Notes: generated by a model not told the origin, from the letters alone. Shown: positions 1-10,902, counted from the stretch's first letter. The stretch is DNA of 64,000 bases from Vesta saturnalis (GCA_036346205.1 JARFJB010002417.1:2410001-2474000), one strand, 5' to 3'. Numbers and translations are program-made.

Positions 1-124
1 AATCTGGTTCGCATTCAATTTAATATATTACTAATCCACTCACAAAATTGCTTCAGGCTTTTTAAATGTTGCGAAAAAAGTTTCTGGTGTTTTTTGATTT
101 GGTAGTACTGGAATTTATTAGTTT

Positions 125-484
125 TCAAAATGCAGTGTACAGATGTATGACTTGCATCAACAATTTGTTGAGAAATTTTGTGGACTGGTGAGCATTTTCA
201 ACCACTGCAGTAATAATCATTAATGCGTTTTCATTGGTTACATGTCTTGCACGCATACATTTTGTATAATTAACGCTGCCTGTTATTTCAAACCTCCCTT
301 TGAGTCTTTCGAAGCCAACTTTAGGTGGGTGTCTTCTGTCAGGATACTTTTGAGCATAGCTTTGGGCTGCAAGAAGACAGTTTCGATCACATTCCCCTAA
401 TACATAGATCATATCTACACACTCTTCCCTACAAAAATTCATTCTGATGCACAAAACAGTGAACATATGGAGCACAACACACAA
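125..484 (-). pseudogene. Mariner-like transposase N-terminal (DUF4817) fragment
   Basis: The reading frame gives YVLGECDRNCLLAAQ followed by YPDRRHPP and FERLKGRFEITGSV. This is the pattern of the DUF4817 helix-turn-helix that begins many insect mariner/Tc3-like transposases. It is followed by VTNENALMIITAVVENAHQS, which resembles the second DNA-binding segment of those proteins. No DDE catalytic part follows on the minus strand before the window edge, so only the DNA-binding part is present. The fragment lies on the strand opposite WDHD1 and about 1.4 kb upstream of the first visible WDHD1 exon. It is probably a relic in an intron. Family assignment is from pattern recognition. Confidence 0.6.
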
Positions 485-1880
485 ATGCTAATATACTGTA
501 AATTAATATGACAGATAATTGTTTTTGTGTTTTTTGCAGTTGCGCTTTCACAGCCCTCTAAAAAATTACAATTCGCACAACTGCAATAATTTAAAAAATG
601 CCAACTTTAGGTACAGGAACAGGAAACCCAATATAAAATCGAAAGAGAATTTATTTCACTCTGAATCACTTACAAAATATTGAGTTATGGCCAATCGAAA
701 TATTAAGTTATTGTACCACCATAGTAAACATCCTGTACAACGGAATTTAACTTTTGATTTTTTGGATGACAGTAGATGATCTTGACAAACATTTGACAAA
801 ATATTTTTGATAAATCTGTCACAATGCAGATTTTATTCTTTGTATTTGAATACGTCATATTTTGCGTAAAAACTTGAATGACTGATCCTAATTAAAAAAA
901 CAAAACATTACCAGATAGGCTATTAATCACAGAATATTAAAATATATAGGGTGTTCAATTTACAACGTTTAAGTTGGATACTGGTATCCGAAAATGCAAC
1001 ACCCATAGCGAATTATAGATATTTTTAGGTTACGGATTAGAAGCTAATATACAACTTTCATATTTAAAGATTTCCTCTATCTAAAATAGTTACGGAGAAA
1101 CATAAGAATTACACACTAATTTTACACCCTGCATGTATTATGTTAATTTAAACCATAAATGTTTCAACTATAATCATATCAACAGTTGTACATGGCAACT
1201 GTAATGTTTTTCATTCAAGAAAGTTTGGTATAGTTAAAATATGAGAGGTAAAAAAATTGTAAATAAAAAATCGGATTTTCTAATGGATATTTTCAAATAG
1301 ACACACTCTACAAGTTGTAAAAATCACACTTATAAATATTTTCCGAAACTTTCTTAACATTGCTAAAAGAGTTACGAACCTAATGTTAAATACTATCTTT
1401 AATATAAGTGTAGAAGGTATTAGGTAAACGTGATATTTACTCCTAAGTGAAATTCAGACATTTTCGTCCACACAACTACAGAAGCATGTTGCAATTTTTC
1501 ATAAACAGTCACTTGCTCAATGCAATACAATTGTAGGTTTGAGCTAAAATAATCTCAGTATTTTGATTTTAATTTTTTTTGCATAGATCAATTGACAGGC
1601 TTTTCTTATTTTGTGATAAGTGTAACTCTAAAATCAGATGATTAATACAATTATTTCATATGAAAACACCCTTAATTTTGGACATGGAAACAAGTCTCCT
1701 CGTACCTTGTTCATGGTTGTGATTAACATTTAATGACCACTACCATGAGATTTTGCATTTGGTAAATTTAGTAAAATATATGTGTATAAATTTCTTTTCC
1801 GTTTCTTACCTCTACCTATATTAAAGCATATTTTATTTTATTTCATTAATTTGGTTACATACGTACATAATTTTTTTTAG
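485..1880. other. AT-rich non-coding stretch upstream of the first visible WDHD1 exon
   Basis: I see no credible exon, RNA gene or element end here. It is AT-rich with long A and T runs and ends in a pyrimidine tract and AG acceptor at 1871-1880. It is most likely WDHD1 intron; the WD40-coding exons would lie to the left of the window. Confidence 0.5.
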
Positions 1881-2052
1881 AAATGTCGATTGAAAACAAG
1901 GATCTCAAAAGTGCCTTACGCCCAGAGAGCACATTATTATGGTTGGGATTTTCTGATTGTGATACACCAGCTATGCAGGACTCTTCAGGTTTTTTATACT
2001 TATATCCTGAATCTTGCAATGTCTGGCTTCCATTCTGTGATACAAAAAAAAG
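1881..2052 (+). CDS. WDHD1: WDHD1 visible exon 1
   Basis: The acceptor is a T8-AG at 1871-1880 and the donor is AG|GTTGTA at 2053. The exon encodes STLLWLGFSDCDTPAMQDSS then NVWLPFCDTKK, matching the vertebrate LSWMGFSDEGTP and NTWTPICNTRE segments. The last codons lie in a run of eight A (2044-2051). Seven A would bring exon 2 into frame. Confidence 0.85.
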
Positions 2053-5000
2053 GTTGTAGATTTAGTAAATACATTTTATTTATTTTATTTCATTTTAGTT
2101 ACATAATCCTTCTGATGGATTTTTTATAACTTCAGTGTTTGAATCACATCAGTGTATTAGAGGAATCCGGTGCCGTGGTAGTATATATCCTGGCTTTATA
2201 CCACGGCCTACTCTTTCAGAAATAGTGTTGGAACCTCCATTCATTGAAATGAATACTGAAAAATCACAATTAGAAGCGAATTTATTTACTTGGTCAGTGA
2301 TAAAAGTTGCCGATGTAGAAAAAAAAATTAAAGAATCTGCTTTAAAGACTTTTGCAGTATGAATAACACATTTTTTTATATACTTCGCATAATTCCAATT
2401 ACATTTTTTAGTTAGCATGTAGAAATAACTTAGATCAAAGAGCATTAGAATTAATCACAATGTTGGCAAATCCACAATTGGTGACCCTAGCAACTAAATA
2501 TGCTACAAAGTTAAATAGGCGACGACTTGCTGATAAATTAATGGAGATGGCATCAAGTTTACAAGAAGATAAATCCGAAGACCTTGATCAAGTTGTATGT
2601 ACTAGTATTACATTAAAACACAGTGATGACCGAATTTTTTACAGCATACCTCAGATACAGACGTGCAACCAATAAACAAAAGACTAAATTTAAGCAGTGC
2701 AATTAAACGTACACAAAGGATTAATAATTCAAAGGTGTTTTTTTTTAATTTAAGGAATTGTTTTCTAAAATTGTCATTGTTTGATCAGAATGACTCCAGC
2801 TCGACAATGGTAAGACCTAGAAGGGAAAAAAATTCTTATAAGTAAAGCAAGTAAGAGAAGTGGCTGGAAATTATTTTAAAAATTATTTTAAAGTATTTTG
2901 AAGTTTGTAACTCTACGGATAGAGGGCGTAAATGCTACGAAGAAACTTTCCAATATTTATATTTTAATATTTCCTGAACCACTCAACGGATTGGAATATT
3001 CTTAGTATCCTTTGAATGAGCAATTTATAATCGTTTGAAGGGTGTTTTTTGTTGGAGCGTTTAGTTTTAAACAAATGAACTTGAGGGCGTTCTCTACAGC
3101 GATTACACATTTTTGTGATTTTTTGGAAAAAACTAAATAGAACGGTACTATTTATTTGATAGACCGTTACGCAGTTTAAAATTACCTAAATTTTAGTGAA
3201 AACCCCTTCTAGATTTATGCGACAAAATGTTAAAAATTTGAATACCGCAATCGATTACCGGAAACTGGCAATGTGCAGCCGATTCAAGCACATTCTTCAA
3301 AACAATAATATGCATCCCTACCACATTGTTTTACATCAGGCATTAAATCATACTGATTATGATCATAGACTCAACCATTGTCACTGGCTCCTAAATATGA
3401 TTCGGGAAAATCCAAATTTTTTGTTGGAGTGTTTAGTTTTAAACAAATCAGCTAGAGGGTGCTTTCTGCAGCGATTACACATTTGTGTGTGGACAGAACT
3501 AAATAGGACGCGGCTTAAAAGTACCTACATTTTAGTGAAAACTCCTTCGCGATATCTCCATCCGTCTCGATTTATACGTGAAAATGTTAAAAATTTTAAT
3601 ACCGCAATCGGAACAAGTTACCTTGCCTGGGAAAACAAATCACATATCCACGGTAACGATGTAATTTAAAGTACGGTTCGAGTTTCTCCACTACTAAGTA
3701 ACAATGTTAATACGTCGCGCCTTCCTTTCCTCACAGTTTATCCAGGCTTAGGACCACTTCAAAACTTTTGAAGCGTGTTTAAAGGCCAACATTAGTAATA
3801 ACAATAAAACAGACGCACAAAAATCTTTGAACTATCTACACAAGTTTCGCCAGAAATAACTCACAAATTTTGAAACTGTCTTCCATCATTCTCGATGCAT
3901 TTATTTAATCTAATCTCGGTAGAAAAAAACGCTGCTTCAATTCCAGCCCTGGATAAGGTTCTAATGGCATTTCGTATTCTTTCCATCATATTTTCCCTGG
4001 TTTCTCTTGGAAAACCAGGTTTTCAGTCTACCCCGTAGGTGTAAATTTAAACAAGTAAGATCCGGAGAACGTGCCGGTCAGAGAAATAGACTTCCTCTTC
4101 CAATAACACGATTCGAATATTGCTCACATAAGTGCCGACTTACGTTTGATCATAATGTGGCGAACAGCCATCAAGCTGGAACCACGTGTGCCTTCTTGTT
4201 TCCAAGGAGACATCTTCTAAAAGTGGTGGAAGAGAAACATTCAAAAATTCCAAGAACTTTGCCTCATTAAGGGTTTGGTCAAAAATGTGGACCTATAATT
4301 CTCCCTTCCAGCATTCCGCACCGTACTCCAGCGATTTTGATGTTATACTTGCCGCATCCAGTTTGGTTTTGCTCGGACCTGTGCTACTGAAAGTGGCTTC
4401 CCCCATCCATAATATGCGTAACAGGAAATTTGGATTTTCCCGAATCCTATTTAGGAGCCAGTGACAATGGTTGTGTCTATAATCACCATCAGTATGATTT
4501 TATGCCTGATGTAAAACAATGTGGTAGAGATGCATATTATTGTTTTGAAGAATTTCATGGACAATGGTTTTTGGAACTTTCAAATCGTCGGAAATTTTTC
4601 TGGTTCTTAAGGTGGGATCGTATTACACGTAGGCCAAAACGTTGATAATATTTTTCTTGGCGCGTCTTCTAAGAACTCTGACAGGTGCTTGAATCGGCTG
4701 CACGTTGCCAGTTCCCAGTTTCCCGTAATCGGTTGACCAATCTTGAAAACACTTCTCGAAAAAAATGTCTTCTTTGTGGAAATTTTATTGCATATTGTTG
4801 CGACGCAACTGCAATATTTTCGAGGCATTGGAAATAAATGCGCTGTATATCATACGCTTCATTGTTAGTAAATGTCGTACTTTTCCCCAACAAAAATGAT
4901 TAAAAAATACATACAAGACACAGAAACTCTGAGAAGTAACTTTAGACAATTGTCAAATCAGTGATCTTTTCAATTTAGCGGCTACCGTGTGTACGTGACT

Positions 5001-5659
5001 TGTTTTCACCGCCAAGGTAAATTGTCCCGATTGCGGTATTCAAATTTTTAACATTTTCCTCGTATAAATCGAGAACGGAATGGGGTTATCGCGAAGGTGT
5101 TTTCACTCAAATTTAGGTAATTTTAATCGGCGTAACGGTCTGTCAAATAAATAGTGCCGTTCTATTTAGTTTTTTCCAAAAAGTCACAAAATGTGTAATC
5201 GCCGCAGAGAACGCCCTCTAGCTTAATTGGTTAAAACTAAACGCTCAAACAAAAAAAAACACCCTTCAAAAGACTATAAATTTCTCTTTCAAACAAGACT
5301 GAGAATATTCGAATCCGTTGAGTGGTTCAGGAGATATTAAAATGTAAATATTGGAAAATGCATTGGCCTCCACCGCTATTATGAGAGATACGGAAAAGCA
5401 AAATGATATGGTATCATCCAAGCTCTCAAATGATATTTTCAAAGTTATAACTCGTCACCCAATTTTCCGAGATAGCATGAATTTTATGTTTTTTCGTAGT
5501 AGTTACGCCCCTATCGGTCGAGTTACGAACTCCAAAATAATTTCCAGCCACTTCTCTTACTTACTTAAAAGGATTTTTCCCAAACCTCTAGGCCTTACCA
5601 TTGTCGGGATAGAGGAGCTCTGTACTCTTATCTTGACACACACACACACGCACGCACGC

Positions 5660-5704
<45 letters not shown>

Positions 5705-5740
5705 ACCCACGCGACACGCACCACACGCACACACACACAC

Positions 5741-5806
<66 letters not shown>

Positions 5807-6010
5807 GATTTCCACAGTATTATGTTTAAATAGACATTTTTTGAAATTGTAATAAACGTACATTAATTCATTCGAACGTCTTTGTTCCCTTTGTCAAGAA
5901 TTTATTATATTATTATAATAAATTCTTGACAAAGGAACAAAGGACGTTCCTGAAACGTTGAATTTATTTGTACGTTTATTTACACAAGTTTCAAAGAAAA
6001 ATGTCTTATT

Positions 6011-6069
<59 letters not shown>

Positions 6070-9000
6070 AATGTCTTATTTAAATATATATATATGTGTC
6101 ATGCGTGCGTGCGTGTGCGTGTCGTGCGTGTGCTGTGCGTGCGTGCGTGCGTGTGTCGTGTGCGTGCGTGCAATGCATCTTGCGTGTGTGGTGTGTGAGT
6201 GTGTATGTATGTATGTTTATTCTGTAATTCAAATTTTTTAGTGACTCTTTTGATCTTAAATTGTTTTAATGCATACTTTTATCAGGTGTCTGCTTCACCA
6301 TCTAGTAATACATCATTTGGTGAGAGCTCTATGCTAAACCCTGATATGTCATTAAATGTAAGTTTATTTTATGATCGATTAAAAATGTTTCTGATTTGAA
6401 GTTTTGTTTTAAGAATGAGTCTACACAAAACGTCAGTGGTATGGACATTTCAATGGATTTAGTAAGTATTTTGTATAATTGTAACTATAAATTTATTTTG
6501 TTAGTTAATTTATAACCTTTTGGTACCTATATGTTGATTAACACATGAAAAAATTGGAGGGCAATGTTAAAGTTCACAGCCTGGTAGCACAAAAGACTTA
6601 TTTTTTAGTTCTTAAATATACATTTTTATTTTACCATGTATTTCTCATTAGTCAAATCCACTTTGTCCAATGTCTTTCCAATGAAGCTCTCGCTAAAATT
6701 CTTGTTCTTGTATTACATCAGTGCTGTGTATTTAATTGATATGTCATCTAATTCTCGCTGCCTCCTTCGCTTCTTTATTTCTTAATCTGTGTACCTCATA
6801 CAATCGCTTTTTCTCAGTCTCATTTTTTGCAGCAATCATTACCATGTACGCATCTTTTTTCTTACATACTGTCTTTTTTAAAGACTCATTCCACCAAGCA
6901 CATTTTTTTCTGTCTACCTACAGTCGCCCTTCCACATATCCGCACGGCACAATTGACAACAGTTTTGCAAGCTTATGCATGCAGTTTCAACGTCAGTGTC
7001 TTTTATTTGTTCGTTCCACACTGTTTCATTCACATTCAACTCTTTACTCACAGCATCTGCGTATTTCATTCTCGCACCATTATCCACTAGTTTGTCTACC
7101 CTAATTCTGGACGTTCGCACTACGTTTGCTTTCCTTCTCCAGACCCACTTTTGCCCTAAACACTCTCGATACAACCAAAAAGTGGTCCGATTCACACTCC
7201 GATCCGCGCATTACTTTTGTGTCTTTCATCAGGTTTCTAATCCGTTTATCATACACTATGAAGTCTATCATACTTTTAGATTCACCATGTATACATATGC
7301 ACATTTTTATGTTTAAACCACGTATTGGATAGAAACAGGCTTCTCTCCACATAGATGTTCACCAGGAGTTCACCATTTTTATTGACTCTTTGGTCTCTGA
7401 ACTTTCCTAGAACGCGTTCAGTGTGTTCTCTCTGTACACCACCCATCCGTTCATATCCTATTATCACTCTTTCGTTTGTTTACATACGTTCAACACGTTC
7501 TCTACTTCATTCCAGAAATTCTCACGTTTCTGGTCTCTTTCTCCATTCACCGCTGCATAGCGTGCAATGAGAAAAATTCTTCGAAACTCCACTATTATTC
7601 TAACCCATATTACCCGGGGAGAAACCAATTCGTACTGTTTAACACATCTTTTCGCTCTTTCACTTACGATCAGCCGAACTCCTTTTGCGCCATGCACTTC
7701 AGTCTCAACTCCTGACCATAGTGCTAGGCTGCCATCCTCCATCTCCACAGCATCCTCTCCTTTGGGCTTTGTCTCCGAAACACACAGAATATCAAGGTGT
7801 CTTTCGTACATTACATTCGCAATTTCAAATTCTTTACCATGCATACCTCTAACATTCCACGTACCTATTCGCCATTCATTCCTTGCACAGTCATCAGCAA
7901 TGGGGCCTGTCTGTTTCGAGTTTGACCGCCCATTGTAGCCAGGTCGGTTCGAGGCAATTGTATTGTTCTCTTGAGTAATACCATAGCGGGCAGACCGGTT
8001 ACTGGCCAAATCGCCCCGGGCGATGTAGCATTCCCTACTAACGGTATCGTCCTACTACCGGACAGTTATTTGTCTACTGCCTCGACACGTAAGGAAGTCA
8101 GAAGTAAAAATATAGACAGAGCCAAGAAATAGTAGAGTGCATACTTACTGTATGGATATCTAAATGTACATATATAAATATACATTTTTCACTTACATAC
8201 CCTTCACTCACATCACGTTTCAACCAGATTGCTCCCTACGCGATTCCTGGCTCTCACGCCTGTCACCGGATGCTATTATTTATTTGCGACCAAATTTAAT
8301 TATTTTTGATTTAGCTTTCCGAGTTATAATTATTTATTTGTTATTTAATTTAATATTTATTTATCAAATCTGTTTTATTATTGTCGCGAACTGTGACAAC
8401 CTAAACGTTTCCATCCTCTAAGTTTCTTTTTTTTTATTCAATTGAAGGGTAATAATAAATAACGATATGGTGCTGTTAACTCTCCCGACATTAATTGTTT
8501 ACTTTTAGGATTAATTAATTGCAATTAAGATCAAACATAGTAACAAAGGTAAAAGTTAGCTTAAATTTTGAATTTTCAGTCGGGGAAAAATATTGTATAA
8601 GACAATATGCACACATTGTTAGAATTAAACTTAGTATCACATATAGTAACAAAAATAAAAATTGGATCAACCTTCAAATTTATCAAAGAGAAAAAAATGT
8701 TCAAAAACTTACCACTTAATACGGATCTGCCCTGTATAGTCGCATCCTTTGTATTTTTATATTGGACAAAATTCTGTTTAGATTATTATTATTTTTGTTT
8801 ATTAGTAATATTCAAACCGATAAAATCTATTCAATACCTTTCTACTTGTGTTTAGATTAGATTGTTCCCTAACGCGACTTGCTATCATTTATGTGAGAAA
8901 AGAAATTATTCAATTAAGAATTTCGATTACAAATTAGAGCCAGTTATTTGTTTATTTTATTTATTTCCTTTTTTATTACTTTGGATTGCGGATTCGATTT

Positions 9001-9976
9001 AGTTATTTATTTTTATCATTTAAGCTAATAAAACAGTTCTTATGACAACGCTTACGTTTGCATTTGTTATAGAAAGGGGTTCATTACAAGGATGAATCGC
9101 ATTTGGTATTTTTCCTACAAATACATATTTATGTTTGCTTTCTTTACCCGCGCTACTGTGGCATAAAATAGGTTATTTTTTTATTAGTTCTCTATAGTTC
9201 ATTCTTATTTGCAAAAATTTTTACCTGTTTGAGTTCAACCCTTAGACAAAACGGTGGTATTTATTTACGCTTTAAGTTTACTTTACAATTTTACCGGTTT
9301 TAACAATCATATCTGATATGGGTTTAAAAAAGCCGTAGTTTTTCGTAGAAATTCAATACTATAGCAATCCTAAATGTTAATTTCACGCCTATTTCAACTA
9401 AAGAGCCATTTACACGTTACAGAACTTCTACTGGTTAGATTATTACTATCTTTGTTTATTATTTAATATTCAAACCGCCGTGTATAAAAATCTGTTCAAA
9501 AGCTTACCCTTATTTTATTGATTTAGAAGTTATCATTTTAACACGTATTTCGTTTCACTTCCGAAAGCTAGAAGTGGAGCAACCTTGAACACATCCTATC
9601 TGCTACTTAGTTAAATTAGAATAACGTAATTTAATTCATAAAGTAATTTTTTTCATTTATTTAAGAATACATCCCAATCTAAAGCAACGAATCCATTCCT
9701 TAAAAGTTTAAAGCAGAAACAAGCAAATGGTCATAATCCCCTTAATATGACTGATAAATTTGCTGGGTATGCTGAAGAGGAAAATGTCCAGACAGGGAAT
9801 AAACCATCTTTTCTCAGTTCTGTAAGTAAATTTATTTATTATTTAGCGAAATTTTGTATTTCATATTAAAATCTTTGAAGATTCCAGAGAAGAGGAAACA
9901 ACCTGATTCAGAAAATGACAAACCAAAGGACAAACAAAGAAAGTTAAATAGTTTTATGTTTAGTAAACGAAGTTAA
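1881..9976 (+). CDS. WDHD1: WDHD1 (And-1/Ctf4 homologue), 3' portion, eight exons
   Basis: WDHD1 is the trimeric replisome adaptor that links CMG helicase and DNA polymerase alpha and supports sister-chromatid cohesion in the nucleus. Visible exons: 1881-2052, 2099-2356, 2412-2594, 2645-2734, 6286-6357, 6414-6461, 9666-9821, 9881-9976. Together they give about 356 C-terminal residues. LLWLGFSDCDTPAMQDSSG, SHQCIRGIRCRGS and IPRPTLSEIV follow the SepB-like beta-propeller region of vertebrate WDHD1, and LVTLATKYATKLNRRRLADK follows its C-terminal helical part. The protein ends KLNSFMFSKRS, like the KLSAFAF tail of human WDHD1. No HMG box is seen between the helical part and the tail. From exon 2 onward all junctions are phase 0 with GT-AG borders. 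The exon 1-2 junction is one base out of frame at an 8-A run. The N-terminal WD40 exons are outside the window. Confidence 0.88.
2099..2356 (+). CDS. WDHD1: WDHD1 visible exon 2
   Basis: The acceptor is CATTTTAG at 2091-2098 and the donor is GTATGA at 2357. It begins LHNPSDGFFITSVFESHQCI and continues through RGSIYPGFIPRPTLSEIV, aligning by eye with SDHYWVVGIHENPQQLRCI and LPRPAVAIL of human WDHD1. It contains 86 complete codons. Confidence 0.87.
2412..2594 (+). CDS. WDHD1: WDHD1 visible exon 3
   Basis: The acceptor is TTTTTTAG at 2404-2411. It encodes LACRNNLDQRALELITMLAN then LVTLATKYATKLNRRRLADK, corresponding to LSCKLEREFRCVELADLM and NLAIKYASRSRKLILAQKL. The likely donor is GTATGT at 2595. 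GTTGTA at 2592 is an in-phase alternative that would drop one residue. Confidence 0.87.
2645..2734 (+). CDS. WDHD1: WDHD1 visible exon 4
   Basis: The acceptor is TTTTTTACAG ending at 2644 and the donor is AAG|GTGTTT at 2735. It encodes 30 codons in phase with exon 3 (HTSDTDVQPINKRLNLSSAI and onward). This is low-complexity linker sequence, so support is from splice sites and phase rather than conservation. Confidence 0.65.
2793..5612. mobile_element. Long-inverted-repeat DNA transposon in WDHD1 intron
   Basis: Two long, imperfect inverted arms bound this stretch. The left arm (about 2793-3252) and the right arm (about 5028-5612, reversed) share ACAATGGTAAG, AGTAAGAGAAGTGGCTGG, CCTGAACCACTCAACGGAT, ATTACACATTTTGTG-like and AATACCGCAATCG blocks in the same order. 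The right arm has roughly 150 bp extra that the left lacks. A third, direct partial copy of the left arm lies at 3421-3660. Between the arms is a broken mariner-like transposase on the minus strand. The left end begins just after the last exon before the gap, so the element sits in the WDHD1 intron. No target-site duplication was identified. Confidence 0.7.
3830..4893 (-). pseudogene. Decayed mariner-like DDE transposase
   Basis: Read from 4893 downward, the first frame gives FTNNEAYDIQRIYFQCLENI and FPQRRHFFREVFSRLVNRLR, then ETGNW. This is a DUF4817 N-terminal DNA-binding domain. Downstream, in shifted frames, come WFQLDGCSPHYDQ (second catalytic Asp motif W-Q-DG), PARSPDL (third-Asp region) and CIENDGRQF (typical C-terminal end). 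Several frameshifts and stops separate these, so the protein cannot be made. Part of the mid-region (about 4400-4500) is duplicated in the opposite orientation at about 3280-3410, indicating rearrangement inside the element. Confidence 0.65.
5636..6210. repeat. Foldback repeat: (CA)n-(TA)n-arm-hairpin-arm-(TA)n-(GT)n
   Basis: The order is CA repeats (5636-5742), TA repeats (5743-5803), a unique arm (5805-5875), a perfect-looking hairpin (5876-5908 with 5914-5946), the inverted arm (5947-6015), TA repeats (6019-6066), a short duplication of the arm end (6070-6086) and TG/TGCG repeats (6092-6210). The flanking microsatellites are therefore mirror images on each side of the hairpin. Any reading frames across it, such as HT or YI runs, are not genes. 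Confidence 0.75.
6286..6357 (+). CDS. WDHD1: WDHD1 visible exon 5
   Basis: The acceptor is TTTTATCAG at 6277-6285 and the donor is AAT|GTAAGT at 6358. It encodes 24 codons, VSASPSSNTSFGESSMLNPD then MSLN, in phase 0. The 3.5-kb intron before it holds an inverted-repeat transposon and the foldback microsatellite. Confidence 0.65.
6414..6461 (+). CDS. WDHD1: WDHD1 visible exon 6
   Basis: The acceptor is TTGTTTTAAG at 6404-6413 and the donor is TTA|GTAAGT at 6462. It has 16 codons, NESTQNVSGMDISMDL, separated from exon 5 by a 56-bp intron. The short intron and matching phase support it. Confidence 0.65.
6720..8020 (-). pseudogene. RTE-type LINE endonuclease fragment
   Basis: The minus strand encodes WRIGTWNVRGMHGKE, HLDILCVSETKPKGED and DGSLALWSGVE, the N-terminal apurinic-like endonuclease (EEP fold) of insect LINEs often annotated as craniofacial development protein 2-like. 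Shifted frames continue with ERMGGVQREHTERVLGKFRD, SMIDFIVYDKRIRNLMKDTK and ECESDHFLVVSRVF (the SDH catalytic motif), then WNESLKKTVCKKKDAYM. The reverse transcriptase is absent here. At least three frame changes make it non-functional. It lies in the 3.2-kb intron between WDHD1 exons 6 and 7, in antisense orientation. Confidence 0.75.
8021..9665. other. Intronic AT-rich sequence of WDHD1
   Basis: No exon is visible. The first 150 bp (8021-8170) are less AT-rich and probably belong to the 5' end of the adjacent LINE relic. Two diverged copies of an approximately 80-bp segment (TTAGATTATTATT ... ATTCAAACCG) occur near 8775-8840 and 9435-9475, suggesting an old local duplication. Confidence 0.4.
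9666..9821 (+). CDS. WDHD1: WDHD1 visible exon 7
   Basis: The acceptor is TTATTTAAG at 9657-9665 and the donor is TCT|GTAAGT at 9822. It has 52 codons including NPFLKSLKQKQANGHNPLN and MTDKFAGYAEEE, a basic-then-acidic linker typical of WDHD1 C-terminal regions. Confidence 0.75.
9881..9976 (+). CDS. WDHD1: WDHD1 terminal exon with stop codon
   Basis: The acceptor is CTTTGAAG at 9873-9880. It encodes IPEKRKQPDSENDKPK then QRKLNSFMFSKRS and TAA at 9974-9976. The KLNSFMF tail matches the KLSAFAF-type C-terminus of animal WDHD1 proteins, which fixes the end of the gene. Confidence 0.8.
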   Translation: MPEKRKQPDSENDKPKDKQRKLNSFMFSKRS

Positions 9977-10241
9977 CTATAGAAATAATAGTATTCAATG
10001 TATTGTTAGCTTTTTATATTACACGCTTATAATTTTTTCGTTTTATTTAGCTGTAAATGTTTTGTGACTGATAAGTAGACTCCGGATAATTATGCACTTT
10101 AAAATTAGGAAATATGCACGCATTTATGCATTCAAAACTTTCAAAATATGCACTTTGAAAACAATAATTTCTTACAAAAGAAGCTATTTTAAAACAAAAA
10201 ACTTTTAAAATAATTTATTTGGGTAATTTACATTAATAAGT

Positions 10242-10247
10242 AATAAA
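10242..10247 (+). terminator. Candidate WDHD1 polyadenylation signal
   Basis: AATAAA lies 266 bp after the WDHD1 stop codon and is the first full match downstream. The sequence is AT-rich, so chance is possible. Confidence 0.3.
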
Positions 10248-10355
10248 ATATAAGTAGGTAATTATAAAAAAAAGTAAAAAATTAAAATCGTAAAACTACA
10301 CATCAAAATTCAAGCATTTAATAATTACAATTTCTTTCTCTTCTTTCACTTAGAA

Positions 10356-10357
<2 letters not shown>

Positions 10358-10411
<54 letters not shown>
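10358..10411. repeat. (TA)n microsatellite
   Basis: Nearly pure TA dinucleotides. It borders the left side of the tRNA-like repeat cluster; a similar tract borders the right side. Confidence 0.9.
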
Positions 10412-10413
<2 letters not shown>

Positions 10414-10466
10414 TTTAATTGTATTTTATTTAAAATTAACTTTAAAGTACATACAGTAAAGATTAA

Positions 10467-10536
10467 CTCGAGTGGGACTTGAACCCACGACCTCCACTTT
10501 GCTAGAGTGGGGCTCTTCCATCTGAGCTATCGAGGA
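10467..10536 (-). tRNA. tRNA-like sequence, AGC (Ala) anticodon loop, copy 1
   Basis: On the minus strand a cloverleaf can be drawn: D arm GCTC-AGATGGAA-GAGC, anticodon arm CCACT-CTAGCAA-AGTGG (anticodon AGC), and T arm GTGGG-TTCAAGT-CCCAC. The acceptor stem pairs only CTCGA with TCGAG; the outer two pairs are lost. The body does not look like a standard animal tRNA-Ala. It recurs in tandem, so I treat it as a repeat-embedded tRNA relic rather than a working gene. Confidence 0.4.
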
Positions 10537-10831
10537 GGCAAGTCACAATCGATTCAGGCTTGAACTGTATGTACTTCCTAGTTACGATGTATTATAATTT
10601 TATACACAGAGTGAAGGATCACAGTCAACTCTTTGTGAATATCATGTGAACCCGCACTCGCTAAGGTTCGCATGACAACACGTGACTGATTGTTAATTTT
10701 TATTTGCTGTATGCAATAGTAATAGATAACTATAGAAATTGGTTTAGTGAACGCACAGAAGTTCAATCTAATAATCATTAATTGCATTTTATTTAAAATT
10801 AATTTTTAAAGTACATACAGTAAAAGATTAA

Positions 10832-10902
10832 CTCGAGTGGGACTTGAACCCATGACCTCCACTTTGCTAGAGTGGGGGCTCTTCCATCTGAGCTAGCGAG
10901 GA
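10832..10902 (-). tRNA. tRNA-like sequence, copy 2
   Basis: Same cloverleaf and AGC anticodon loop as copy 1, with one extra G before the anticodon arm and a substitution in the T stem (CATGACC for CACGACC). These changes weaken folding and suggest decay. Confidence 0.33.

Noticed and set aside
2789..2809. A 21-bp WDHD1 microexon (NDSSSTM) between CAG and GTAAGA
   Set aside because: Its right half matches the transposon's inverted end, and exons 4 and 5 already join in phase without it. Kept only as a possible cryptic exon.
5351..5833. 160-codon frame across the (CA)n and (TA)n tracts
   Set aside because: The first part is the inverse transposon arm and the rest is dinucleotide translation.
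7355..7938. Plus-strand frames over 6700-8000
   Set aside because: They are opposite a minus-strand LINE endonuclease with clear motifs; the + frames have no protein-like pattern.
10467..10536. A functional tRNA-Ala gene
   Set aside because: The acceptor stem is incomplete, the body is not tRNA-Ala-like, and the block belongs to a repeated unit with other decayed copies.
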